A DNA stretch of 64,000 nt from Gordonia phthalatica (GTDB taxonomy: Bacteria > Actinomycetota > Actinomycetes > Mycobacteriales > Mycobacteriaceae), in contig NZ_CP011853.1 of NCBI RefSeq assembly GCF_001305675.1, positions 3,410,001 to 3,474,000 of the forward strand, in the 5' to 3' direction. The notes beneath the pieces were generated by a model, which saw nothing but the letters and a program-made list of their open reading frames with translations, was not told where the DNA came from and did not search any database. Positions within the stretch are counted from its first letter, which is position 1; each line of letters begins with the position of its first letter. This document shows, in pieces, positions 40,686 to 49,597 of the stretch. A program made the translations under genes and the position numbers.

Positions 40686-42791
40686 CTACTCGCCCGTCGC
40701 CTTCGCGATGATCTCCTTCGAGACGTTCGCCGGAACCTCAGCGTACGAATCGAAAACCATGGAGTAGTTTGCTCGGCCCTGAGTCTTCGACCGCAGGTCT
40801 CCGATGTAGCCGAACATCTCCGACAGCGGGACCTGAGCCTTGACGACTCGTGCACCGCTGCGCTCCTCCATGGCCTGGATCTGGCCACGGCGGGAGTTCA
40901 GGTCGCCGATCACGTCGCCCATGTAGTCCTCCGGAGTCGTGACCTCGACGGCCATGATCGGCTCCAGGATGACCGGCGACGCCATCTTCGCAGCTTCCTT
41001 AAGGGCCTGCGAACCGGCGATCTTGAAGGCCATCTCCGAGGAGTCGACGTCGTGGTACTGACCGTCGAGGAGGGTGACCTTCAGGTTGACCAGCGGGTAG
41101 CCGGCCAGAACGCCGTACTGCATCGCGTCCTGCGCACCGGTATCCACCGAAGGGATGTACTCGCGCGGAACGCGACCACCGGTGACGGCGTTCGCGAACT
41201 CGTAGGTCGCGCCGTCCTCGGCGTCGACCAACGGCTCCAGCTTGATGATGACCTTGGCGAACTGGCCCGAGCCACCCGTCTGCTTCTTGTGGGTGAACTC
41301 GTGCTTCTCGACGGTCTTGCGGATGGTCTCGCGGTACGCGACCTGCGGCTTGCCGACGTTGGCCTCGACCTTGAACTCGCGCTTCATACGGTCGACCAGG
41401 ATGTCGAGGTGGAGCTCGCCCATGCCGCCGATGACGGTCTGGCCGGTCTCCTCGTCGAGCTTGACCGAGAAGGTCGGGTCCTCTTCAGCGAGCTTCTGGA
41501 TCGCGGTGCCCAGCTTCTCCTGGTCGGACTTGGTCTTCGGCTCGATCGAGACGTTGATGACCGGGTCCGGGAAGGTCATGGACTCGAGAACGATCGGGTT
41601 CGCGATGTCGCACAGGGTGTCACCGGTGGTGGTGTCCTTGAGGCCGATCATCGCGTAGATGTGGCCGGCCACCGCGTTGTCGACCGGGTTCTCCTTGTTG
41701 GCGTGCATCTGGAAGAGCTTGCCGATGCGCTCCTTCTTGCCCTTGACGGCATTCAGGACCTGGGTGCCCGGATCGACCTTGCCCGAGTAGACGCGGACGA
41801 AGGTCAGCTTGCCGAAGAACGGGTGCGCAGCGATCTTGAACGCCAGGGCCGAGAACGGTGCGTCCTGGTCCGGGTGGCGCTCGATGATCTCTTCTTCGTT
41901 GTCGACGACGTGGCCCTGGATCTCGCCGATGTCCAGCGGGTTCGGCAGGTAGTCGATGACAGCGTCGAGCATGGGCTGAACGCCCTTGTTCTTGAACGCG
42001 GAGCCACAGAGAACCGGGTAGATCTCCGAGTTGATCGTGAGCTTGCGGATGGCGCCCTTGATCTCCTCGATCGAGAGTTCCTCACCGGCGAAGTACTTCT
42101 CCATGAGGGCTTCGTCGGACTCGGCGACGGTCTCAAGCAGCTTCTCGCGGTACTCGGCGGCCTTGTCGGCGAGGTCGGCGGGGATCTCCTCGATGGTCGG
42201 CTCGGCGCCGATCTCGACGGTGCCGCGCCAGGTGATGGCCTTCATCTCGAGGAGGTCGACGACGCCGTCGAACTCGTCCTCGGCACCGATCGGAAGCTGC
42301 ATGACGAGCGGCTTCGCGCCCAGGCGATCGATGATCGTCTGCACGGTGAAGTAGAAGTCCGCGCCCATCTTGTCCATCTTGTTGACGAAGCAGATGCGGG
42401 GGACGTCGTACTTGGTGGCCTGGCGCCAGACCTGCTCGGACTGGGGCTCGACGCCTTCCTTGCCGTCGAAGACGGCGACGGCGCCGTCGAGCACGCGGAG
42501 CGCGCGCTCAACCTCGACGGTGAAGTCGACGTGACCGGGGGTGTCGATGACGTTGATCTGGTTGTTGTTCCAGAAACAGGTCACGGCGGCGGAGGTGATG
42601 GTGATACCACGCTCCTTCTCCTGCTCCATCCAGTCGGTGGTCGATGCACCGTCGTGGGTCTCACCGATCTTGTAGTTCACACCGGTGTAGTAGAGGATGC
42701 GCTCGGTCGTGGTGGTCTTGCCGGCGTCGATGTGCGCCATGATGCCGATGTTGCGGACCTTGGTGAGGTCGGTGAGCACTTCCTGTGCCAT
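40686..42791 (-). CDS. fusA: Elongation factor G
   Basis: 701-residue translocase GTPase. G1 AHIDAGKTTTTERIL, G2 RGITI, G3 DTPGHVDF and G4 NKMDK are present, with the five-domain layout complete to the C-terminal TSGRANYSMVF-like segment (here TQGRANYSMVFDSYAEVP). The start ATG 42791 follows GGAGGGATTAG. Third gene of the str operon, with a 175-base spacer after rpsG that contains a hairpin. Confidence 0.99.
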   Translation of the reverse strand: MAQEVLTDLTKVRNIGIMAHIDAGKTTTTERILYYTGVNYKIGETHDGASTTDWMEQEKERGITITSAAVTCFWNNNQINVIDTPGHVDFTVEVERALRVLDGAVAVFDGKEGVEPQSEQVWRQATKYDVPRICFVNKMDKMGADFYFTVQTIIDRLGAKPLVMQLPIGAEDEFDGVVDLLEMKAITWRGTVEIGAEPTIEEIPADLADKAAEYREKLLETVAESDEALMEKYFAGEELSIEEIKGAIRKLTINSEIYPVLCGSAFKNKGVQPMLDAVIDYLPNPLDIGEIQGHVVDNEEEIIERHPDQDAPFSALAFKIAAHPFFGKLTFVRVYSGKVDPGTQVLNAVKGKKERIGKLFQMHANKENPVDNAVAGHIYAMIGLKDTTTGDTLCDIANPIVLESMTFPDPVINVSIEPKTKSDQEKLGTAIQKLAEEDPTFSVKLDEETGQTVIGGMGELHLDILVDRMKREFKVEANVGKPQVAYRETIRKTVEKHEFTHKKQTGGSGQFAKVIIKLEPLVDAEDGATYEFANAVTGGRVPREYIPSVDTGAQDAMQYGVLAGYPLVNLKVTLLDGQYHDVDSSEMAFKIAGSQALKEAAKMASPVILEPIMAVEVTTPEDYMGDVIGDLNSRRGQIQAMEERSGARVVKAQVPLSEMFGYIGDLRSKTQGRANYSMVFDSYAEVPANVSKEIIAKATGE

Positions 42792-42871
42792 CTAATCCCT
42801 CCGGGATTCTGTTCGCGCTTAAGTCTTGTTCAAAATGGGGGCCTACCGCCGAAACAGTAGTCCGAGTCGGG

Positions 42872-42910
42872 CGTCGGGGCTGGGTTTGCTTTCGCTCCCC
42901 CAGCCCGACG
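42872..42910. terminator. Stem-loop in rpsG-fusA spacer
   Basis: CGTCGGGGCTGGG (from 42872) pairs with CCCAGCCCGACG (to 42910) with one bulged base, in the 175-base spacer. A partial terminator or RNA-processing site that could set rpsG to fusA ratios. Confidence 0.5.
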
Positions 42911-42966
42911 TCACGACCAGGCGCTCAGCCGCCCCCTTGAGGAACAGCCGTGCGCAGCAGTGCGGA

Positions 42967-43437
42967 CTACCAGCGGTAGTGAGCGAAGGCGCGGTTGGCT
43001 TCAGCCATCTTGTGCGTGTCTTCGCGACGCTTGACCGAGGCACCGAGACCGTTCGAGGCGTCGAGGAGCTCGTTGGCCAGGCGCTCGACCATGGTCTTCT
43101 CGCGACGCTGGCGGCTGAAGGTGACCAGCCAGCGGAGAGCCAGGGTGTTGGCGCGACCGGGCTTGACCTCGATCGGCACCTGGTAGGTGGCGCCGCCGAC
43201 GCGGCGGCTCTTGACCTCGAGGGTGGGCTTGACGTTGTCGAGCGCACGCTTGAGGGTGACGACCGGATCGGTGCCGGTCTTCTCGCGAGCCTGCTCGAGG
43301 GCTTCGTACACGATGCGCTCGGCGGTCGACTTCTTGCCGTCCAGCAGGATCTTGTTGACGAGCTGGGTGACCAGCGGCGAACCGTAGACGGGGTCGCTGA
43401 TCAGCGGGCGCTTGGGAGCGGGTCCTTTACGTGGCAT
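42967..43437 (-). CDS. rpsG: 30S ribosomal protein S7
   Basis: 156-residue primary 16S rRNA-binding protein of the small-subunit head. It begins MPRKGPAPKRPLISDPVYGS and ends KMAEANRAFAHYRW, both diagnostic. ATG 43437 lies 5 bases after the rpsL stop, so the two are cotranscribed and probably coupled. S7 commonly represses its operon by binding the intercistronic RNA, but no such structure was identified here. Confidence 0.99.
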   Translation of the reverse strand: MPRKGPAPKRPLISDPVYGSPLVTQLVNKILLDGKKSTAERIVYEALEQAREKTGTDPVVTLKRALDNVKPTLEVKSRRVGGATYQVPIEVKPGRANTLALRWLVTFSRQRREKTMVERLANELLDASNGLGASVKRREDTHKMAEANRAFAHYRW

Positions 43438-43442
43438 TTAGA

Positions 43443-43814
43443 TCAGTTCCCCTTCTTGGCGCCGTAACGGCTGCGAGCCTGCTTGCGGTCCTTGACACCC
43501 TGGGTGTCGAGCGAGCCGCGGATGATGCGGTAACGAACACCCGGGAGGTCCTTCACGCGACCACCGCGGACGAGCACCATCGAGTGCTCCTGGAGGTTGT
43601 GGCCCTCACCGGGGATGTAGGCGGTGACCTCGACGCCACTGGTCAGGCGCACGCGGGCGACCTTACGCAGAGCGGAGTTCGGCTTCTTCGGGGTGGTGGT
43701 GTACACGCGGGTGCACACGCCACGACGCTGCGGGCTGCCCTTCAGGGCGGCCGTCTTCTTGGCGGACGTCTTGTCCTTGCGGCCCTTGCGGACCAGCTGG
43801 TTAATAGTTGGCAC
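43443..43814 (-). CDS. rpsL: 30S ribosomal protein S12
   Basis: 123-residue decoding-centre protein, first gene of the str operon. GTG start at 43814 gives MPTINQLVRKGRKDK. An in-frame upstream extension is non-coding leader. TTTPKKPNSALRKVARV and GGRVKDLPGVRY carry Lys at the two positions (43 and 88 in mycobacterial numbering) where streptomycin-resistance mutations arise, so the allele reads as wild type. It is one residue shorter at the C-terminus than mycobacterial S12. Confidence 0.99.
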   Translation of the reverse strand: MPTINQLVRKGRKDKTSAKKTAALKGSPQRRGVCTRVYTTTPKKPNSALRKVARVRLTSGVEVTAYIPGEGHNLQEHSMVLVRGGRVKDLPGVRYRIIRGSLDTQGVKDRKQARSRYGAKKGN

Positions 43815-44086
43815 TGAGTTCTTTCTCGTTGCGGACCGGCTCTCGCCGGGCCTCGTTGTGTTCGTTGCGGTTTGTGCTCCGGGCAGGTAGATCACTGCGC
43901 TCACGCACAGAAATCGACTTCCGCAACCCGCCCCACCCACACATTTGTGCAGGTCAGGATTGAAACGTGCACCCGCTGTCGGGCGTGTCGCCCGCCGTAT
44001 GCTTGAGCACGGTCCCACCACCGTTCGTCTCCGCGTGGGAACCGAACCGGTGAGCGGCGCCGAGCATGGCAAGGCACCGACGAAAT

Positions 44087-44115
44087 ACTTTACCGCCCCG
44101 ATTTGGCTCGGTCAA
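44087..44115 (-). promoter_or_regulatory. Sigma-A-type promoter of the str operon
   Basis: On the minus strand TTGACC (44115-44110), a 17-base spacer and TAAAGT (44092-44087): a near-consensus housekeeping promoter about 270 bases ahead of rpsL. The long leader between (43815 to about 44080) has no gene and may hold regulatory RNA structure. Confidence 0.75.
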
Positions 44116-44172
44116 AATCATTGACAGGCCTGAACGCGAGGCCTCCCGGCGGTGCCGAGCGGCTCTGCCCGA

Positions 44173-44847
44173 CTACCTCTCGCCGACGCCCGCGAGCAGC
44201 GCGCGAGCCGCCCGTCGAGCACGGTCCGAATCGCCGTCGACGACGGCTTCCACGACCGCTGTGTGCTCCTGCTCGTACGAGAATCCCGGGCCGACGTCGT
44301 GCTGGCCGATCGAGTTCCGCAGGGCCGGCAGCAGCGAGTCGTAGAACTCGAGGTAGACGGCGTTGTGGCTCGCGGCCACCACCGCGCGGTGCAGCCGGGT
44401 GTCGTCTTCGATGGCGGCGTTCCGGCCGGTCTCGTCGACCGCGTCGTCGCGCCAGGACCGATTGCGCTGAGCCAGCAGTCTCCTCAAGGTCGCGATGTCG
44501 TCGGCGTCGCGACGCTTCGCGGCGAGCCCGGCCGCGGTGACCTCGAGCGCCTCGCGCAGTTCCAGGAGGTCTTGCCTGCGCGCGGCCGCGAAGAAGTCAC
44601 CGAAGGCGACCTCCTGCTCGTCGACGGCGATCACATACGTGCCCGACCCCTGCCTACGCTCCAGCAGTCCCGCGTGCACCAGGGACTGCACGGCTTCGCG
44701 CACGGTGTTGCGGGCGGTGCCGGTCATCTCGCAGAGGGCGGGTTCGGTAGGGATCCGCTCCCCGACCGCCCAGCGGCCCGCGGAGATCTCGTCGCGCAGC
44801 TGTTGCGTGACCTGACCGATGAGCGTCTGCCGTTTGACCGTTTGCAC
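44173..44847 (-). CDS. FadR-type GntR-family regulator
   Basis: 224 residues from GTG 44847. The N-terminal winged helix reads GQVTQQLRDEISAGRWAVGE then RIPTEPALCEMTG and TARNTVREAVQSLVHAGLLE. The C-terminal all-helical FCD domain has the metal-binding D-x(3)-H/H pattern (DDTRLHRAVVAASHN and later HTAVVEA). It is divergent from the MFS transporter at 44905 with only 57 bases between, so it most likely represses that gene and itself. Ligand probably a carboxylate. Confidence 0.87.
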   Translation of the reverse strand: MQTVKRQTLIGQVTQQLRDEISAGRWAVGERIPTEPALCEMTGTARNTVREAVQSLVHAGLLERRQGSGTYVIAVDEQEVAFGDFFAAARRQDLLELREALEVTAAGLAAKRRDADDIATLRRLLAQRNRSWRDDAVDETGRNAAIEDDTRLHRAVVAASHNAVYLEFYDSLLPALRNSIGQHDVGPGFSYEQEHTAVVEAVVDGDSDRARRAARALLAGVGER

Positions 44848-44904
44848 GGCCGCAGTCTAAATCACTTTGCGCCGATACAACCATTCATCCTACGATTTCC
44901 TGTC

Positions 44905-46167
44905 ATGACGGCCGAGACGACGACAGTTCGCGACATCACCCCACCGCGACCGACCCGCGGCGGCGAGTGGCGCGGGCGGATCATCGTGCTGGCCGCGATC
45001 ATCATCTTCTCGCTGAGCCTGCGCACCGCGGTCACCTCGATCGCTCCACTGCTGACTCGGATCGGCGACGAGGTGGGCTTCGGGACGTCGATCATCGGCG
45101 TCATCGGGATGCTTCCGACGCTGATGTTCGGCGCCGCCGGCGTCTTCGCCCCCGCACTCGGCCGCCGTTTCGGCATCGAGCAGGTGACCCTCGCCGCCGT
45201 GGTCTTGACCGGTGTCGGCATCGCGACACGATCGTTGGTGCACGAGGTGTGGCCGTTCCTGATCCTCTCGTGTGTCGCCCTGTTCGGCATGGGTGTCGGC
45301 AACATCCTGATCCCGCCGCTGGTGAAGCGGTACTTCAGCGATCAGATCGCCGTGATCAGCACCGCCTACATCACGTTCGTGCAGCTCGGCACGGCCATTC
45401 CCGCGGCCATCGCGGTTCCCGTCGCCGACGCCGCGGGATGGCGGATGTCGCTGGCGATGTGGGCGCTGGTCCCGGCCGTCTCCCTGCTGCCGTGGGTCTG
45501 GGTGGTCCGCGAGCGTCGTCGTACCGTGCGCGCCGAAGCCGAGCTGCCTGCGGAGGCGCGCCCCGCGGCGGAGACCGCAGCACGACTGCCCGTCTGGCGC
45601 ACTCCGATGGCGTGGGGCCTGACGCTGATGTTCGGTATGACCTCGCTGATGACCTACTCGCTGTTCACCTGGCTGCCGTCGGTCCTGAGCGACGCAGGCG
45701 GGTCGGAGGCGTTGGGCGGCGCGATGGTCGCGCTGTTCTCCGGTGTCGGCTTCGCGGGCACGCTGGTGGCACCGGTGCTGTGCACGCGGTTCGCGAATCC
45801 GTTCGGGTTCGCCGTCCTGTTCGCGGCGTCATGGCTGATCGGCTTCGCCGGTCTGCTGTGGGCGCCGCTGACCCTCACGTGGCTGTGGGTGATCTTGATC
45901 GGCATCGGCCCCACCACCTTCCCGATGGCGCTGACCCTGATCAATCTGCGCACCCGGACCAGTGCGGGCTCGGCGTCACTGTCGGGCTTCGGCCAGGGCG
46001 TCGGCTACCTGTTCGCCTGCTCGGGTCCGACGCTGTTCGGCATCCTGCACGACGCGACCGACTCGTGGGCGCTGCCGTTCGCGTTCCTCACGGTCACGGT
46101 CGGCGTCATGCTGATCGGCGCGTGGGCCATCTGCCGTCCGCGGTACCTGGAGGATCAGCTGAGCTGA
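44905..46167 (+). CDS. MFS transporter, CynX/NimT family
   Basis: 420 residues, 12 TM segments; start ATG 44905. The frame upstream is antisense to the regulator and is not coding. It opens with IIVLAAIIIFSLSLRTAVTS and IAPLLTRI, the characteristic CynX/NimT entry in which a conserved Arg follows LSL. The middle cytosolic loop (about 190-215) is charged. Homologues export cyanate-related or nitroimidazole compounds, or transport small anions. Paired with the divergent FadR-type regulator. It ends one base before the convergent rskA gene. Confidence 0.87.
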   Translation: MTAETTTVRDITPPRPTRGGEWRGRIIVLAAIIIFSLSLRTAVTSIAPLLTRIGDEVGFGTSIIGVIGMLPTLMFGAAGVFAPALGRRFGIEQVTLAAVVLTGVGIATRSLVHEVWPFLILSCVALFGMGVGNILIPPLVKRYFSDQIAVISTAYITFVQLGTAIPAAIAVPVADAAGWRMSLAMWALVPAVSLLPWVWVVRERRRTVRAEAELPAEARPAAETAARLPVWRTPMAWGLTLMFGMTSLMTYSLFTWLPSVLSDAGGSEALGGAMVALFSGVGFAGTLVAPVLCTRFANPFGFAVLFAASWLIGFAGLLWAPLTLTWLWVILIGIGPTTFPMALTLINLRTRTSAGSASLSGFGQGVGYLFACSGPTLFGILHDATDSWALPFAFLTVTVGVMLIGAWAICRPRYLEDQLS

Positions 46168-46899
46168 TCACGACAGCGGGAGCTCTGCCACCGGGGCCGA
46201 GATCATCTTGTCCGGAGTGGCCGAGTCGCCGACGGTGAACGCCACGGCCGTCGCCCCCCTCATGTCCGTGATCATCGCGGTGGTCGACGGTGAGACGTCG
46301 GCGTCCGACATGGTTCCCGCGAGCTTCGGCCCGCTCGGACCGATCAGCCACATCTGGTAGATGGTTCCGGGAGCCGGTCGCGGGACGTCGTTCATCACCA
46401 GGACACCCTCGCCCGTTGACGGGGAGTAGGTGACGGTCGCCTGACCGCCCGCGACCGTTCCGGTGGTCGTGCGGACGTCTGGCGCCGCGAAGATCTGTTC
46501 GGTCTGCGACGGTGCGGCCTGCTCGCCGCGTCCGGCGACCGTGTAGCCGATGACGCCGCCGGCGGCGAGCACGATCGCCGCGGCTGCCGCAGCGGCCACG
46601 AGTCTGAGTCGGCGACGATCGCGTACGGGCGATCCGACCGCATCATCCCGTGCGGACGGCTGTTCGTCGAGTCTCGACAGAACCCTGTCACGGAGCTGAG
46701 ACGGCGGCTCGACGGCAGTCGCCTCGCTCATTCGCACGAGCGTCGCGCGCACTGCCTTCAGCTCGTCCTCGAATGCTCGGCGATCGGTCTCATCGGCCTG
46801 CGCCACCGCCTTCAGGATGCGCGCCCGCTCCACATCGTCCACCGCATCGAAGGCGATGAGCGGCGCGAGGTCGCGGAGGTCATCGTAGTCCTCACTCAC
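46168..46899 (-). CDS. rskA: Anti-sigma-K factor RskA
   Basis: 243-residue membrane anti-sigma factor. The N-terminal cytosolic 90 residues (YDDLRDLAPLIAFDAVDDVE) bind the sigma factor, one TM helix (RLVAAAAAAAIVLAAGGVIG) spans the membrane, and the C-terminal RskA domain (YQMWLIGPSGP and GPKLAG) lies outside. Release of SigK needs regulated proteolysis. The start overlaps the sigK stop by 8 bases, giving matched expression. Gene order is that of Rv0444c-Rv0445c. Confidence 0.94.
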   Translation of the reverse strand: MSEDYDDLRDLAPLIAFDAVDDVERARILKAVAQADETDRRAFEDELKAVRATLVRMSEATAVEPPSQLRDRVLSRLDEQPSARDDAVGSPVRDRRRLRLVAAAAAAAIVLAAGGVIGYTVAGRGEQAAPSQTEQIFAAPDVRTTTGTVAGGQATVTYSPSTGEGVLVMNDVPRPAPGTIYQMWLIGPSGPKLAGTMSDADVSPSTTAMITDMRGATAVAFTVGDSATPDKMISAPVAELPLS

Positions 46900-47446
46900 T
46901 GCCCAAGCACCCCCTCAATCGCTTCAGACCGTCGCGGATGCGGCTCTTCACGGTGGGCAGCGCGACCGCCAACCGGTCGGCGACCTCGCGGTAGGTGAAG
47001 CCGTCGTAGTAGGCCATGCTCACCGCCTGTGCCTGCAAGTCGGTCAAGGTACCGAGGCAGTCGCGCACGCGACCGCCGGCTTCGCGCATCAGCACCTCGT
47101 CGTCGACACCTGCGACGACCTCGGCGAGCGACCGCAACCCGTACCGGTTCTCGCGAGCACTGGCAGAGCTCTCGGAACGCACCCGGTCGACGGCGCGCCG
47201 GTGCGCGATGGTCAGCAGCCACGACATGGCGCTGCCCTGCTCGGCGTCGAACCGACCGGCGTCCCGCCAGATCTGGAGATAGACGTCCTGCGTCACCTCT
47301 TCGCTGTACCCCGGGTCGCGGAGGACCCGCAGGACCATGCCGTATACGCGCGGCCCGGTGCGGTCGTACAGGTCTGCGAACGCTGCGCGATCGCCGGCCG
47401 CCACGAGTTCGAGCAGATGCTCCAGTCGATCCGCATCGACAGTCAT
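46892..47446 (-). CDS. sigK: ECF sigma factor SigK
   Basis: 184-residue group 4 sigma factor. Region 2 (AAFADLYDRTGPRVYGMVLR ... EEVTQDVYLQIWRDAGRFD) reads the -10 element. Region 4 (SMAYYDGFTYREVADRLAVA then LPTVKSRIRDGLKRLR) reads the -35 element. ATG 47446 gives the length of M. tuberculosis SigK; a Met at 47515 would add 23 residues. It lies at the end of the operon 50928-46168, headed by a SigK-type promoter, so it should be autoregulated. Six matching promoters in this window define its apparent targets. Confidence 0.94.
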   Translation of the reverse strand: MTVDADRLEHLLELVAAGDRAAFADLYDRTGPRVYGMVLRVLRDPGYSEEVTQDVYLQIWRDAGRFDAEQGSAMSWLLTIAHRRAVDRVRSESSASARENRYGLRSLAEVVAGVDDEVLMREAGGRVRDCLGTLTDLQAQAVSMAYYDGFTYREVADRLAVALPTVKSRIRDGLKRLRGCLGSE

Positions 47447-47529
47447 CGGCCGCTCGCCCGCGGTTCGGAGGATGTCATCAGGTGACAGCCTAGCCGGAGC
47501 GAACGCGACGGTCATGACAGACGGTTCAT

Positions 47530-48816
47530 CTACGGCACCGGCGGCTTCGTGAAGCCGAGCTGGTACACGTCCAGGTAGCCGGACCGGAAGCCGGCCTCGG
47601 AGTAGGCCAGGTAGAACGTCCACATCCGACGGAACACGGAGTCGAACCCGAGGTCGGCGATGACGGCGTCGCTACGAACGAACCGCTCGCGCCACAACCG
47701 CAGCGTCCGCGCGTAGTGGCATCCCATCGCCTTCTCATCGACCAGGTCGAGTCCGGTGTGGGCGGTCGTGACCTCGCGCAGCGCTTCGATCGAGGGGAGC
47801 TGGCCGCCGGGGAAGATGTACTTGTGCACCCAGGTGTACGTGCCCTCGGACGCCAGCATCCGCGCGTGCGGCATGGTGATCACCTGGACGGCGGCGCGAC
47901 CACCGGGCACCAGCACCCGATCGAGCGTGCGGAAGTACGCCGGCCAGAATTCGCGACCGACCGCTTCGAGCATCTCCACCGAGACGATCGCGTCGTACTC
48001 GCCGTCGACGAGCCGGTAGTCCAGCAGGTCGACGCTGACCCGATCGGCGAAGCCGGCCGCGGCGACGCGCTCGAGCGCCAGCTCGCGTTGTTCGCTGGAC
48101 AGGGTCAGCGATCGGACGTGCGCACCGCGCGCGGCAGCGCGGAGGCAGAGTTCGCCCCATCCGGTGCCGATCTCCAACAGCCGGGTTCCCTCGCCGACGC
48201 CCGCCTGGTCCAACAGGCGGTCGATCTTCGCGCGTTGCGCGTCGGCGAGCATCGACCAGTCCGCCGTCTCCGCAGCCGAATCCGAGCCGAAGTAGGCACT
48301 CGAATAGCTCAGCGTCTCGTCGAGGAAGGCTCCGAAGAGCTCGTTGGACAGGTCGTAGTGCCGGGCGATGTTGGACCGCGTGTTCGCGACGGTGTTCTGC
48401 TCGTCATCGGGGTGGCCAGGCAGCACCAGCGAACGGAGTCGCTGGAGCGGCGCGGGCACCAGTTCCGCGACGCGTTCGGCGAACGGGGTGAGCACGCCGA
48501 CGAGGTCGTCGGTGGTCCAGTCCCCCGCCATGTACGCCTCACCGAATCCGATGAGCCCGGACGTGCCGAGCCGGTGGAACAACGACTCGGGGTCGCGCAC
48601 GATCATCCGCGGAAGCACCGCGTCGGACGCGGCACCTCCCAGCCGTCCGTCGGGGTATTCGACCGAGATCGGGAGACGTCGAGTGGCGGCGGCGAAGAGT
48701 CGACCGGCGGCGAGGGCGCGGAGGCGGGACGTCGGTCGGTGTGCCACATCGGGCCACGCCCGAGGGTCCACGTGGATGTCGGCGGGCGAGTACGGGAGGC
48801 GGTGATCGGTGGTCAT
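47530..48816 (-). CDS. ufaA1: Cyclopropane-fatty-acid synthase-like methyltransferase (UfaA1-like)
   Basis: 428-residue SAM-dependent methyltransferase that modifies unsaturated acyl chains in membrane lipids. The SAM motif is LLEIGTGWGELCLRAA. The CFA signature HYDLSNELFGAFLDETLSYS and the bicarbonate/active-site region VSVEMLEAVG with YTWVHKYIFPGG are intact. The N-terminal 140 residues form the usual substrate domain. Position matches Rv0447c (ufaA1), reported to make tuberculostearic acid. One base separates it from the DUF1365 gene. Whether it forms a cyclopropane or a methyl branch cannot be told from sequence. Confidence 0.9.
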   Translation of the reverse strand: MTTDHRLPYSPADIHVDPRAWPDVAHRPTSRLRALAAGRLFAAATRRLPISVEYPDGRLGGAASDAVLPRMIVRDPESLFHRLGTSGLIGFGEAYMAGDWTTDDLVGVLTPFAERVAELVPAPLQRLRSLVLPGHPDDEQNTVANTRSNIARHYDLSNELFGAFLDETLSYSSAYFGSDSAAETADWSMLADAQRAKIDRLLDQAGVGEGTRLLEIGTGWGELCLRAAARGAHVRSLTLSSEQRELALERVAAAGFADRVSVDLLDYRLVDGEYDAIVSVEMLEAVGREFWPAYFRTLDRVLVPGGRAAVQVITMPHARMLASEGTYTWVHKYIFPGGQLPSIEALREVTTAHTGLDLVDEKAMGCHYARTLRLWRERFVRSDAVIADLGFDSVFRRMWTFYLAYSEAGFRSGYLDVYQLGFTKPPVP

Positions 48817-48817
48817 G

Positions 48818-49597
48818 TCACGAGTCCTTCGGTCGGCGAAGTGCATGCGGGGGGTCGGCGGGAATCGGGTCAGCGGGTCGATCGACGATGCGCAGGCCTC
48901 GCGCCCACAGCCACACACCGTGGATGCGGATGCGAGCGGCAACGAGCCACGGGGCGAGCGGGGCGGTGAGTTGCGCGGTGATCACCGCACCGACGGTGGC
49001 CGGTCGCGTTCGGCCGACGAGCGTCGCGGTGAACGGCGCCTGACCGGGCCTGTCCAGAATCACCGAGAGCCGGACGCGGCCCGCGGGATCCGGTTCGGGC
49101 AGCGCCAGACGGTAGCGGCCGGAGACGTCGTTGAACGGCGAGACGTAGAACTCCTTCTCCACCTCGGCACGACCGGCCGCGTCGGTGCGCACCAGGTAGC
49201 AGTGCCGACCGCCGTACGTGTTGTGCACTTCAGCGACGACGTACTGCAGGGCGCCCGCCGCGTCGTGGCACCAGAACACGGTCAGCGGATTGAAGACATA
49301 GCCGGCCACCCGCGGTGAGAGCAGCGCGGTCACCGCTCCGGTCGGGCGGGCGACGCCGACATCATCGAGGTGGGCGTCGAGACGACTGCGCAGGGTGTCG
49401 CCCGATTGCGCGGGCTGAGGGAAGTGGTCGGCCGCCCGGAAGCGCGCCGCCCAGCGCAGGGCTCGCGGGAGTTCCGGGAGCTCGTCGATGTCGACGAACC
49501 AACTCAGACTGCGGTGCGCGAACCGGTGGTCGACGGGCTCGCGCCGTACATGGTTGATCCGCGTCGCGACGAGTGACGGGGTCGAAGGCGCGGTCAT
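48818..49597 (-). CDS. DUF1365 family protein
   Basis: 259 residues from ATG 49597, overlapping the upstream stop as ATGA. The family core is visible: HVRREPVDHRFAHRSLSWFV, then GYVFNPLTVFWCHDA, VAEVHNTYGGRHCYLV and KEFYVSPFND. Function is unknown, but the gene travels with CFA-synthase and FAD-oxidoreductase genes across phyla and is Rv0448c in M. tuberculosis. It probably acts on the same lipid substrate as its neighbours. A hydrophobic stretch near residue 215 (TAPLAPWLVAARIRIHGVWL) suggests membrane contact. Confidence 0.92.
   Translation of the reverse strand: MTAPSTPSLVATRINHVRREPVDHRFAHRSLSWFVDIDELPELPRALRWAARFRAADHFPQPAQSGDTLRSRLDAHLDDVGVARPTGAVTALLSPRVAGYVFNPLTVFWCHDAAGALQYVVAEVHNTYGGRHCYLVRTDAAGRAEVEKEFYVSPFNDVSGRYRLALPEPDPAGRVRLSVILDRPGQAPFTATLVGRTRPATVGAVITAQLTAPLAPWLVAARIRIHGVWLWARGLRIVDRPADPIPADPPHALRRPKDS

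Noticed and set aside
39144..42860. 1238-codon open frame on the plus strand
   Set aside because: It is antisense to tuf and fusA. Long antisense frames are expected in GC-rich coding DNA, and the repetitive V/L/D/G/R composition is that of a shadow frame.
43815..44100. Possible riboswitch or tRNA in the long rpsL leader
   Set aside because: No tRNA cloverleaf or known riboswitch pattern could be recognised; only a promoter at 44087-44115 is supported.
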